Below, one piece after another: positions 1 to 6,360 of a stretch of DNA of 7,919 nt. This DNA is from Candidatus Coliplasma caballi (GTDB lineage: Bacteria > Bacillota > Clostridia > Oscillospirales > CAG-382): NCBI GenBank assembly GCA_018065365.1, contig JAGHTH010000102.1, positions 1 to 7,919 of the forward strand. The letters run 5' to 3'. The translations under genes and the position numbers were made by a program. Below the pieces are notes generated by a model. That model was not told the DNA's origin and ran no database searches. It worked only from the letters and a program-made list of their open reading frames with translations. Each line of letters starts with the position of its first letter. Within the stretch, counting starts at the first letter, position 1.

Positions 1-1961
1 TTTCTGCCCTCGAGAAAGGAGGATAACAGGGTGATTTTTTCTTTTTCGGAGAGATTGTCATATCTGCCGTCGTCAAACGGAAGTCCGCTCACAACGTCGT
101 AGCCGGGGGTTTGGGTGATCTGCTGCTTGGCGATCTCGCTTTCGCGGACGAGTTCCATCATTTCTTCGGTCAGCGTGCCGTTGTACGCGATCGCGCCCTG
201 CAGGGAGGTCGAAACCGCGTCGGGATTCGGACGGATGATGCCTTTGATCGTCAGCGCTACTTTGTTCTCGCAGCCGGCGACGAATTCTTCCTGGTTGAAA
301 TCCTTTCTTTCGCGGACGTCTTCCCATACGGGATAGGAAACGCCGTCCGACTCGTACGTTTTGTCGGTCTTGACGAAGAACGCGCTGTTCGGAACGACGT
401 AGAACGTCATCCCGAGGAAGTCGTCGTAGGTGTAGTTATCGTATTCGAAATCGGGCTTTTCGCCGGAAAGCACCATCGTAACCATTTCGGAAAGTTCCGA
501 CTGGTCTTTGAGCCCCAAAACGTACAGGACGAGGTTGGTCAGCGCGTTGCGCTCATTGACGACCAGCATGACGTCGTGCGCATCGTACGCCCACTCGCCC
601 GCGATCACGTCGTACTGCGACTGCACCAGCGGCGTGTTGTCCAGCATTTCCTGGAAAATGTTCATGATCGAGGCGTAGGAACTTTCGTACAGGGAATTGT
701 TCTGGCTCATCATGCCGACCATGCCCGAGATGGATTCGCCCATGTTCTCCACCAGCGTGGTGGGGTTGATGCGCGTTTTTCCGTCGGAAGAATAGATCTG
801 CATATTGAAGTTATAGGTGTAACGGATATCCGTGATCGAACTTTTCAGTTCGTCGTAGTGCGCGTCGAGGTACGCTTTGAACGATTTCAAGTCGTTTTTG
901 GTGGTGGACATCATGGCGGCGAGCATATTCACGAGCGAATCGTTCACGTAGATCTCGCCGTCCTTGATCTCTTTCTGCGCGTTTTCGCGGGCGTCCGTCA
1001 TGGCGGAAAACATTGCCGAATAGTCGGTCGTTTCCTGCTGGAGCGTGATCGGATAGGAGGAAAGCGCGTCTTCCTGCACGTCGTTGATATATGCCTTGAT
1101 GCCGGAAGACAACGAGAGGATCAGCGCGATGCCGATGATACCGATGCTGCCCGCGAACGAAGTTAAGAACGTGCGGGTCTTTTTTGTCATCAGGTTGTTG
1201 AGCGAGAGGGAAAGGGCGGTCTTCATCGAGAGCGCCTTTTTCTTCTTTTGCTGCTTGCGCACCGGCGTGGCGGCTTCCTCAACGGGATAGGGATCGCTGT
1301 CGTCCGTAACCAGACCGTCTTTGAGACGGATGATACGGGTGGAATACTCTTCCGCGAGGTCGGGGTTGTGCGTTACCATGATGACCAGACGGTCTTTGGC
1401 GATGTCTTTCAAAATGTCCATGATCTGCACCGAGGTCGCGGTGTCCAAAGCGCCCGTCGGCTCGTCGGCAAGCAGGATCTCGGGATCGTTGACGATCGCG
1501 CGGGCGATCGCGACGCGCTGCATCTGTCCGCCCGACATCTGATTGGGCTTTGTGTTCATCATATCACCCAAGCCCACGCGCGTCAGAGCGTCCGCGGCAC
1601 GCTTCCGGCGTTCCGCTTTGGAAACGCCCGAAATGGTCAGCGCGAGTTCGACGTTGGTCAGCACCGTCTGGTGCGGGATCAGGTTGTAGCTCTGGAAGAC
1701 GAAACCGATCGAATGGTTGCGGTAAGCGTCCCAGTCGGCGTCTCCGAACGAGGTGGTGGATCTGCCGTTGATGACTAAGTCGCCAGAGGTGTAACGGTCA
1801 AGACCGCCGACGATGTTTAACAGCGTGGTCTTCCCGCAGCCCGAGGCGCCCAGCACGGACACGAACTCGTTTGCGCGGAAGCCGATGTCCACGCCTTTTA
1901 ACGCGTGAACCACGGTATCGCCGGTTACATAGTCCTTTTTGATGTTTTTGAGTGCAAGCAT
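1..1961 (-). CDS. Fused ABC transporter ATP-binding/permease protein (MacB/FtsX type), 3'-truncated
   Basis: The first 653 codons are present with no stop; the C-terminus lies beyond the window edge. Residues 1 to about 225 are a complete ABC ATPase of the LolD/MacB class: A-loop Tyr11, Walker [10 protein letters not shown] at 38-46, Q-loop Gln90, signature MSGGQMQR at 142-149, Walker B ILLADE at 162-167, D-loop GALD at 170-173 and switch His198. A Lys-rich linker (235-242) leads to a membrane helix at about 264-286, including [12 protein letters not shown] long extracytoplasmic region fills the remainder. Fused clostridial relatives usually run to about 1000 residues or more and end in three further membrane helices with an FtsX-like permease domain; this is family knowledge, not visible here. 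The ATG at 1961 is preceded by AGGAG with a 9-base gap, and Walker A falls at the usual distance from it. Such proteins typically power export or mechanotransmission rather than import; the substrate cannot be told from sequence. Confidence 0.93.
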   Translation of the reverse strand, partial: MLALKNIKKDYVTGDTVVHALKGVDIGFRANEFVSVLGASGCGKTTLLNIVGGLDRYTSGDLVINGRSTTSFGDADWDAYRNHSIGFVFQSYNLIPHQTVLTNVELALTISGVSKAERRKRAADALTRVGLGDMMNTKPNQMSGGQMQRVAIARAIVNDPEILLADEPTGALDTATSVQIMDILKDIAKDRLVIMVTHNPDLAEEYSTRIIRLKDGLVTDDSDPYPVEEAATPVRKQQKKKKALSMKTALSLSLNNLMTKKTRTFLTSFAGSIGIIGIALILSLSSGIKAYINDVQEDALSSYPITLQQETTDYSAMFSAMTDARENAQKEIKDGEIYVNDSLVNMLAAMMSTTKNDLKSFKAYLDAHYDELKSSITDIRYTYNFNMQIYSSDGKTRINPTTLVENMGESISGMVGMMSQNNSLYESSYASIMNIFQEMLDNTPLVQSQYDVIAGEWAYDAHDVMLVVNERNALTNLVLYVLGLKDQSELSEMVTMVLSGEKPDFEYDNYTYDDFLGMTFYVVPNSAFFVKTDKTYESDGVSYPVWEDVRERKDFNQEEFVAGCENKVALTIKGIIRPNPDAVSTSLQGAIAYNGTLTEEMMELVRESEIAKQQITQTPGYDVVSGLPFDDGRYDNLSEKEKITLLSSFLEGR

Positions 1962-2031
1962 GGCGGAATACTCCTTTTACAAAACACACGGAATTTTTCG
2001 TTCCGGAATGACAAATTGGTCAGAATACCTT

Positions 2032-2060
2032 ATTATAGAAGAAATTGGCAGGGAGATAAA
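2032..2060 (-). promoter_or_regulatory. Candidate promoter for the ABC transporter gene
   Basis: On the minus strand a perfect TATAAT lies at 2037-2032, about 70 bases upstream of the ABC transporter start codon. A weak -35 candidate, TTTATC (3 of 6 matches to TTGACA), sits at 2060-2055 with a 17-base spacer. The -10 box is convincing in this AT-rich spacer; the -35 is not, so an activator or another start point is possible. The leader would contain a small 5-bp inverted repeat (1989-1993 with 2001-2005), for which I have no role. Confidence 0.5.
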
Positions 2061-2123
2061 CAAGAAATATCGGATGAAATATAAATTTTTGGTTAAATAA
2101 TCAAAGAAAATCACAATGTTCTC

Positions 2124-2152
2124 TTGCAAAAAACAAATGAGTATGATATAAT
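2124..2152 (+). promoter_or_regulatory. Strong sigma-A-type promoter for the 149-residue gene
   Basis: A TTGCAA -35 box at 2124-2129 is separated by exactly 17 bases from a perfect TATAAT -10 box at 2147-2152. The -10 is preceded by TG at 2144-2145, giving an extended -10 (TGATATAAT). Transcription would begin near 2159, leaving a leader of about 55 bases before the ATG at 2215. It may also drive the downstream dehydrogenase gene, because no clear promoter is seen in the short spacer between them. It faces away from the promoter of the ABC transporter gene. Confidence 0.72.
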
Positions 2153-2214
2153 ACCATGAATAAATAAAAAATGTGATACTATACCCTCATGAAACGTTCG
2201 GAAAGGAATCGATT

Positions 2215-2664
2215 ATGAAGAAATTACTGAAAAGCATTGTGAAAACGGCGGCTTTCGCGGCGGCTTTCCTGCCTTACCGCGTGGAAAAAGACGGCGATGA
2301 CTGCAAGGTAACCGCGCTTCTTTACAGTTTGGAACGCCACACCGACCGCAGCGACGAGGAGAACGTCAAGGACGAATATACGCTCAGCGTTCTGCCCAGC
2401 GTTCAGGAACAGTTTGACCTTGCGTGCAAGCTCGTTTCAGATTGCCGCGCAAAATGGAACGATCCCGAAGACGAACAGGTAAAACTGATCAAAGACAAAC
2501 TGAATCTCGCGAAAGAAAAGATCGGGAAGATCAAAAACGGCTTTTCCGGGGAAGACCTTTCGTTTGACGACGAGGAATTCTTTGACGAGGGCGATTTTTC
2601 GGAAGAAGAATTTACCGCGGGATTCGCAGAGGAAAAACCCGAGGGCGAAACCGTCGCCGAATAA
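2215..2664 (+). CDS. Hypothetical protein, 149 residues, hydrophobic N-terminus and acidic C-terminal tail
   Basis: I do not recognise this family. Three regions can be seen. Residues 2-20 are basic then hydrophobic (MKKLLKSIVKTAAFAAAFLP), which could be an amphipathic membrane-associating helix or a poor signal anchor; Lys10 interrupts the apolar run. Residues 21-109 are mixed and charged, with Cys30, Cys71 and Cys77 and a Lys-rich helical stretch at about 88-108. Residues 111-149 are strongly acidic (17 Asp/Glu of 39) with scattered Phe. The ATG at 2215 is chosen because AAAGGA (2202-2207) precedes it by 7 bases and the Lys-rich N-terminus looks natural. A GTG at 2173 would add 14 residues but has no ribosome binding site. 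The gene follows a strong extended -10 promoter and lies 72 bases before the dehydrogenase gene. No function is assigned. Confidence 0.8.
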   Translation: MKKLLKSIVKTAAFAAAFLPYRVEKDGDDCKVTALLYSLERHTDRSDEENVKDEYTLSVLPSVQEQFDLACKLVSDCRAKWNDPEDEQVKLIKDKLNLAKEKIGKIKNGFSGEDLSFDDEEFFDEGDFSEEEFTAGFAEEKPEGETVAE

Positions 2665-2682
2665 AAGCGGGAAGACGGACGT

Positions 2683-2698
2683 GTTCCCGATCGGGAAC
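2683..2698. repeat. Perfect 16-base palindrome upstream of the dehydrogenase gene
   Basis: GTTCCCGATCGGGAAC is a perfect palindrome lying 18 bases after the stop of the 149-residue gene. As RNA it could fold into a 6-bp stem with a GAUC loop. As DNA it could be an operator for a dimeric regulator. It has no following T-tract, so it does not look like a complete intrinsic terminator. It does not match the Rex consensus (TTGTGAA-N4-TTCACAA) often found near fermentative dehydrogenases. Confidence 0.6.
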
Positions 2699-2700
2699 GA

Positions 2701-2715
2701 TGCTCATTCTGAGCA
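2701..2715. repeat. Inverted repeat abutting the ribosome binding site of the dehydrogenase gene
   Basis: TGCTCA, a three-base TTC loop, and TGAGCA form a perfect 6-bp stem-loop two bases after the 16-base palindrome. Its 3' arm ends where the purine-rich ribosome binding region (AAGGAAAGGA, 2715-2724) begins. The hairpin could influence translation or mRNA stability of the dehydrogenase transcript, or be a processing site. Its position is clear; its role is conjecture. Confidence 0.5.
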
Positions 2716-2736
2716 AGGAAAGGACTTGAACTTCGT

Positions 2737-3681
2737 ATGAACAAAATAACCGTGATCGGTACGGGCAGCGTCGGCTACACCATTGCCTACACGCTGGCGT
2801 ATGCGGGGATCGCTTCGGAGATCGTGATGATCGACGTGAACAGCACCAAAGCGATGGGCGAAGCGCTGGACATCCGGCAGGGAACGCCGTTCTGCCCGCC
2901 CTGCAACGTCTATGCGGGAAGCTATTACGACACCAAGGATTCCAACATCGTCATCATCACTTCCGGCGTTGCGAGAAAACCGGGACAGACGCGTCTGGAT
3001 CTGGCGCAGACCAACGTGGATATTCTCAAAAGCATCATCCCGGAGGTTACCGCCTACGCGACCGACGCGATCTATATCATCGTGAGCAACCCGGTTGACG
3101 TGCTGACCTATGTGTTCTGCAAACAGTCCGGGATTCCGGAAGGCAGAATCATCGGCTCCGGCACCATTCTGGAGACCGCGCGTCTGCGCAGCCGCCTTGC
3201 CGAATACTATCAGATCAGCCAGCAGAACGTCCACGCCTACGTGCTGGGCGAACACGGCGATTCGCAGATGATCCCGTGGTCCGCGGCGAATATTTCGAAC
3301 ATTCCCGTCATGGAGTATTCCGTTTCGGTGCTGGGCTCCAACGCTCTGTATCCCAAGCTGGATACTTCCGACGTCGAAGAATACGTCAAAAAATCGGGCG
3401 CGCGCGTCATTGAACGCAAAGGGGCGACCTTCTACGCCGTTTCGATGGCGGTCTGCCATATCTGCAAATGTCTGCTCTCCGGGATCAGCACGACGATGAC
3501 CGTTTCGACGATGATGCACGGAGAATACGGCATTTCCGACGTCTGCCTGTCCGTACTCTGCAACGTCGGCGATCACGGCGTACAGCACAAGCTGCTTCTG
3601 CCGCTTTCTCCGAGTGAGACGGAGGCGCTCCGCAAGAGCGCGGACGCGTTGAAAGCCGTTATCGCGCAGACAAAACTTTAA
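2737..3681 (+). CDS. ldh: L-lactate/malate dehydrogenase family protein (LDH scaffold with MDH-type specificity Arg)
   Basis: NAD-dependent 2-hydroxyacid dehydrogenase of 314 residues, the usual length for the family. The Rossmann motif GTGSVG is at 8-13 and Asp33 would bind the adenosine ribose, indicating NAD over NADP. Equivalents of key residues, using Bacillus stearothermophilus LDH numbering, are: Arg86 (R109), Asn118 (N140), Arg149 (R171), His173 (H195, in LGEHGDS, the L-LDH active-site pattern) and Thr231 (T246). Arg151 and His166 match the fructose-1,6-bisphosphate site residues R173 and H188. Two positions are unusual: Arg80 replaces Gln102, the residue that selects pyruvate, and Glu146 replaces catalytic Asp168. 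Arg at position 102 is typical of malate dehydrogenases, so oxaloacetate/malate may be the true substrate, which would suit the fumarase gene downstream. The ATG follows AAAGGA (2719-2724) with a rather long 12-base gap. A terminator follows the gene. Family membership is secure; the substrate is not. Confidence 0.93.
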   Translation: MNKITVIGTGSVGYTIAYTLAYAGIASEIVMIDVNSTKAMGEALDIRQGTPFCPPCNVYAGSYYDTKDSNIVIITSGVARKPGQTRLDLAQTNVDILKSIIPEVTAYATDAIYIIVSNPVDVLTYVFCKQSGIPEGRIIGSGTILETARLRSRLAEYYQISQQNVHAYVLGEHGDSQMIPWSAANISNIPVMEYSVSVLGSNALYPKLDTSDVEEYVKKSGARVIERKGATFYAVSMAVCHICKCLLSGISTTMTVSTMMHGEYGISDVCLSVLCNVGDHGVQHKLLLPLSPSETEALRKSADALKAVIAQTKL

Positions 3682-3697
3682 GTTGCCGAAAGCCATG

Positions 3698-3726
3698 CGG
3701 CGAACCTGTCGGGTTCGCCGTGTTTT
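3698..3726 (+). terminator. Intrinsic terminator after the dehydrogenase gene
   Basis: A perfect 9-bp GC-rich stem, CGGCGAACC (3698-3706) with GGTTCGCCG (3712-3720), closes a 5-base loop and is followed by TGTTTT. It begins 16 bases after the dehydrogenase stop codon. The T-run is short, so read-through into the fumarase cluster is possible. There is no T-tract on the opposite side, so it works in the plus direction only. Confidence 0.75.
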
Positions 3727-3760
3727 GCGAGAAAAACGGGATGCCCGCAATCTATTTTTG

Positions 3761-3789
3761 TTGTTTTTTGCTAGTTTTTACTATGTAAT
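3761..3789 (+). promoter_or_regulatory. Possible promoter for the fumarase-hdr cluster
   Basis: TTGTTT (3761-3766) and TGTAAT (3784-3789, 5 of 6 matches to TATAAT) are separated by 17 bases in a T-rich stretch after the terminator. If used, transcription would start near 3796, only about 14 bases before the fumarase ATG at 3810, giving an almost leaderless message. That would fit the absence of a visible ribosome binding site. The -35 match is weak, and the -10 overlaps the apparent ancestral start region of the fumarase gene. Confidence 0.35.
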
Positions 3790-3809
3790 ACCGAATCGAA
3801 CACGACTCC
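3783..3809 (+). other. Detached coding remnant of the fumarase N-terminus behind an in-frame stop
   Basis: In the same frame as fumarase there is an ATG at 3783-3785, a TAA stop at 3786-3788, then seven codons reading YRIEHDS at 3789-3809 that run directly into MGEMKVPAD of the called protein. Many class II fumarases begin with a Met-X-Tyr-Arg-Ile-Glu segment followed by D-S-M-G, so these codons look like the original N-terminus. A single substitution in codon 2 (CAA, GAA or AAA to TAA) would explain the picture. A sequencing or assembly error is also possible. No Shine-Dalgarno sequence precedes 3783 either; the upstream bases are T-rich. Confidence 0.6.
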
Positions 3810-5159
3810 ATGGGCGAAATGAAGGTGCCTGCCGATCGTTTGTGGGCGGCGCAGACACAGAGGAGCCATGAAAATTTTGAGATCGGCGTCGGGATCGAAA
3901 CGATGCCGGCGGAGATCATCCACGCGTTCGGCATTCTCAAAAAAGCCGCCGCGCTGGCAAACGGGGAACTTCGCCCCGAAAAAATGACCGCCGAGAAGCT
4001 GAACGTGATCTTGTCTGCCTGCGACGAAGTGATCGAAGGCAAACTGAACGGACATTTTCCGCTGGTGGTTTGGCAGACCGGCTCCGGCACGCAGTCCAAC
4101 ATGAACGCCAACGAGGTCATCCGCAACCGTGCAAACCAACTTGCCGGCAAAGAACTGACACACCCCAACGACGACGTCAACATGAGCCAGTCGTCCAACG
4201 ATACCTTCCCGACCGCGATGCACATTTCCGCGGTGCTGGCGATCGAAGACAAGCTGCTGCCCGCGATCGAAAAGCTGGTTTCGACTTTCAAAAAGTTGGA
4301 AGCCGAGAACGAGGGGATCGTCAAGTCCGGCAGAACGCATTTGCAGGACGCGACGCCGATCAAATTCTCACAGGAGATCAGCGGCTGGCGTTCCAGCTTG
4401 GAACGCGACGCGGAATTGCTCCGGCTCGCCGTGAAACCGCTTTACGAGCTTGCTCTCGGCGGGACGGCGGTCGGCACCGGGCTCAACGCACCGAAAGGGT
4501 TTGACGTTCTGGTGGCGAAAAAGGTTTCCGAACTGACCGGGAAACCGTTCGTGACGGCGGGGAACAAGTTCCACGCGCTGACCTCCAAAGACGAATTGGT
4601 GTTTGCGCACGGCGCGATCAAAGCGTGCGCCTGCGATATGATGAAGATCGCCAACGACGTTCGCTGGCTGGCTTCCGGCCCGCGCGACGGGTTGGGAGAG
4701 ATCCGCATTCCCGAGAACGAACCGGGATCTTCCATTATGCCCGGTAAGGTCAACCCCACGCAATGCGAGGCGGTTACGATGGTCGCCGTGCAGGTCATGG
4801 GCAACGACGTTGCCGTCGGTATGGCGGCGTCGCAGGGCAATTTCGAGCTGAACGTCTTTATGCCCGTCGCGGCGTACAATTTCCTGCAGTCCGCGCGGCT
4901 GCTTGCCGAGGCGATCGTTTCGTTCAACGACAAATGCGCCGTCGGGATCACGGCCGACAAAGAAAAAATGCACCACAACCTGCACAATTCGCTGATGCTG
5001 GTTACGGCGCTGAACCCCTATATCGGATACGAGAACGCCGCCAAGACCGCGAAAAAAGCGTTCCGCGACAACATTTCTCTCAAAGAAGCGTGCGTGGAAC
5101 TCGGGTTTCTGACTGCCGAGCGGTTTGACGAGGTGTTCCACCCGGAACAGATGGTATAA
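3810..5159 (+). CDS. fumC: Class II fumarate hydratase (fumarase C)
   Basis: Reversible hydration of fumarate to L-malate by the oxygen-stable, cluster-free, homotetrameric fumarase of the aspartase/fumarase superfamily. The 449 residues align with E. coli FumC at a constant offset of 11 at the sites checked: GSGTQSN at 91-97, SQSSND at 126-131, catalytic His177 in GRTHLQDATP (E. coli H188), and the mobile loop GSSIMPGKVNP at 306-316 with Ser307 (S318), Lys313 (K324) and Asn315 (N326), then Glu320 (E331). PGKVNPTQCE indicates fumarase rather than aspartase or argininosuccinate lyase. The ATG at 3810 corresponds to E. coli Met11. Homologous codons continue upstream but are cut off by a TAA at 3786, so the N-terminus is about ten residues short. 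No Shine-Dalgarno sequence is visible before 3810 or the next ATG at 3819. The core enzyme looks intact. It is the first gene of a tight cluster, ending 3 bases before the HdrB-like gene. Confidence 0.95.
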   Translation: MGEMKVPADRLWAAQTQRSHENFEIGVGIETMPAEIIHAFGILKKAAALANGELRPEKMTAEKLNVILSACDEVIEGKLNGHFPLVVWQTGSGTQSNMNANEVIRNRANQLAGKELTHPNDDVNMSQSSNDTFPTAMHISAVLAIEDKLLPAIEKLVSTFKKLEAENEGIVKSGRTHLQDATPIKFSQEISGWRSSLERDAELLRLAVKPLYELALGGTAVGTGLNAPKGFDVLVAKKVSELTGKPFVTAGNKFHALTSKDELVFAHGAIKACACDMMKIANDVRWLASGPRDGLGEIRIPENEPGSSIMPGKVNPTQCEAVTMVAVQVMGNDVAVGMAASQGNFELNVFMPVAAYNFLQSARLLAEAIVSFNDKCAVGITADKEKMHHNLHNSLMLVTALNPYIGYENAAKTAKKAFRDNISLKEACVELGFLTAERFDEVFHPEQMV

Positions 5160-5162
5160 CGA

Positions 5163-5966
5163 ATGAAAACTGTAAGCTATTACCCCGGCTGTACGCTGCG
5201 GAACAAGGCAAAGAATCTGGATTTCTACGCCCGCGCCTGCGCCGAGAAGCTGGGATTTTCCCTGTGCGAGCCGGAAACGTGGCAATGCTGCGGCGGCGCG
5301 TTCACGGCGAGCGAAGACGAGATCGCGACCAAGCTTTCCGCCGTCCGCGCGTTAAAAGCGGCGCGCGACGCGGGGCAGCCGCTCGTTACGGTCTGCTCTG
5401 CCTGCCACAACGTCATCAAACGCACCAACGAGGCGATGAAAAACGCTTCGTTTGCCGATAAGGTCAACGCGTACATGGCGCAGGACGACGATTTCAAAAC
5501 GGAATATCACGGCGAAACGCGGGTGTATCATTATCTCGAGTACCTGCGCGACGTCGTCGGGTTTGACCGTGTGAAAGAAGCGGTCGTGCATCCGCTTTCG
5601 GACAGAAAACTTGCCGCGTATTACGGCTGCCTGCTCTTGCGTCCCGGAAAAGTGATGGCGTTTGACGATCCGGAAAACCCCGTGATCATCGAGGACTTTC
5701 TGCGGGCGCTCGGTGCGGAGCCGGTCGTTTACGCGATGCGGAACGAATGCTGCGGCGGACACCTTTGTTTAGAGGACGCGGAAGCGACGAAAAAACGGTC
5801 GAACGCCGTTTCGGACAGCGCGAAGAATCACGGCGCGTCCGCGATCGTAACCGCCTGCCCGCTCTGCCGTTACAACCTGATCAAAAACGGGAGCGAACTG
5901 CCCGTGATCTATTTTACCGAGCTGCTTGCAGAAGCGCTCGGAGTGAAGGAGGCCCGGAATGGCTGA
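5163..5966 (+). CDS. hdrB: HdrB-like protein with two CCG domains (heterodisulfide reductase subunit B family)
   Basis: This 267-residue protein carries two complete cysteine-rich CCG motifs. The first is Cys10, Cys42-Cys43 and Cys78-X2-Cys81; the second is Cys156, Cys196-Cys197 and Cys232-X2-Cys235. The opening YYPGCTL and the CCGG turns are typical of HdrB. In methanogen HdrB these domains bind two non-cubane [4Fe-4S] clusters that cleave the CoM-S-S-CoB disulfide; related domains occur in thiol:fumarate reductase TfrB, in the HdrB-like subunits of some succinate dehydrogenases and methylmenaquinol:fumarate reductases, and in glycolate oxidase GlcF. A bacterium lacking those thiols must use another acceptor, which is unknown here. 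The protein should be cytoplasmic, with no signal peptide or membrane segment. It starts 3 bases after the fumarase stop with only a weak, distant GGAA, so translational coupling is likely. Its end overlaps the HdrC-like gene by 8 bases. Confidence 0.92.
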   Translation: MKTVSYYPGCTLRNKAKNLDFYARACAEKLGFSLCEPETWQCCGGAFTASEDEIATKLSAVRALKAARDAGQPLVTVCSACHNVIKRTNEAMKNASFADKVNAYMAQDDDFKTEYHGETRVYHYLEYLRDVVGFDRVKEAVVHPLSDRKLAAYYGCLLLRPGKVMAFDDPENPVIIEDFLRALGAEPVVYAMRNECCGGHLCLEDAEATKKRSNAVSDSAKNHGASAIVTACPLCRYNLIKNGSELPVIYFTELLAEALGVKEARNG

Positions 5967-6348
5967 CGAAAAGCGTTTGCAGGAGCAGATCTTACGCATC
6001 AGCGGTGTCAATCCGCGCAAATGTATGAAATGCGGAAAATGTTCCGCGACCTGTCCGTCCTACGACGAAATGGAATACCACCCGCACGAATTCGTGGCGA
6101 TGGTGGAGGCGGGCGAGATCGAGCCGCTTCTGCGCTCGGAGTCCGTTTTCAAATGCCTTTCCTGTATGGCGTGCGTGGAACGTTGTCCGCGCGGCGTGGA
6201 GCCGGGAAAACTCGTCGAGGCGTTCCGACTTGCCGTCGTCCGTACCAAAGACAGCGAACGGCTGAAACCGGACGATCTGCCCGCGCTCGCGGATGACGAA
6301 CTTCCGCAGCAGGCGGTCGTAACGGCGTTCCGGAAATATCTGAAGTAA
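5959..6348 (+). CDS. hdrC: HdrC-like [4Fe-4S] protein (heterodisulfide reductase subunit C family)
   Basis: A small 129-residue ferredoxin-type protein with two cysteine quartets: Cys22-X2-Cys25-X2-Cys28-X3-Cys32-Pro and Cys66-X2-Cys69-X2-Cys72-X3-Cys76-Pro. Each quartet should hold one cubane [4Fe-4S] cluster. The wide spacing between quartets, with a helical HPHEFVAMVEAGEIEPLL segment between them, is the HdrC/succinate dehydrogenase B-like helical ferredoxin arrangement rather than a bacterial 2[4Fe-4S] ferredoxin. Its expected role is to carry electrons between the HdrA flavoprotein and the HdrB active site. It is shorter than typical methanogen HdrC. The start at 5959 is well supported: AAGGAGG at 5946-5952 precedes it by 6 bases, the strongest ribosome binding site in the cluster. 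The gene overlaps hdrB by 8 bases and ends 12 bases before hdrA. Confidence 0.92.
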   Translation: MADEKRLQEQILRISGVNPRKCMKCGKCSATCPSYDEMEYHPHEFVAMVEAGEIEPLLRSESVFKCLSCMACVERCPRGVEPGKLVEAFRLAVVRTKDSERLKPDDLPALADDELPQQAVVTAFRKYLK

Positions 6349-6360
6349 AGAGGCGAAGTC

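Noticed and set aside
111..1166. Long open frame on the plus strand opposite the ABC transporter
   Set aside because: It is antisense to an intact ABC ATPase/permease gene with all catalytic motifs; the translation is low-complexity, rich in Arg, Val and His, with no recognisable domain, as expected of a shadow of a GC-rich gene.
1989..2005. 5-bp inverted repeat in the leader of the ABC transporter gene
   Set aside because: The stem is short with a 7-base loop and no terminator or known binding-site character; likely by chance in this AT-rich region.
2173..2214. GTG start extending the 149-residue protein by 14 residues
   Set aside because: It lies close to the predicted transcription start and has no Shine-Dalgarno sequence, whereas ATG 2215 has AAAGGA at good spacing.
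2704..3750. 348-codon open frame on the minus strand over the dehydrogenase gene
   Set aside because: It is slightly longer than the real gene on the plus strand but has no family features, while the plus frame shows a complete LDH/MDH enzyme with Rossmann and active-site motifs.
3737..3766. Second small hairpin (CGGG-ATG-CCCG) followed by T-rich sequence as another terminator
   Set aside because: The stem is only 4 bp and is separated from the T-rich run by several bases; too weak to call beside the 9-bp terminator upstream.
3682..3809. Rex operator expected near fermentation genes
   Set aside because: I looked for TTGTGAA-N4-TTCACAA-like inverted repeats here and in 1962-2214 and 2665-2736 and saw none.
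3683..3871. 62-codon open frame starting just after the dehydrogenase stop
   Set aside because: It reads through the terminator hairpin and into fumarase in another frame, and its sequence has no recognisable feature.
4368..5285. 305-codon open frame on the minus strand over fumarase
   Set aside because: It overlaps the fumarase catalytic region and the start of hdrB, and has no domain or ribosome binding site; judged a codon-bias shadow.
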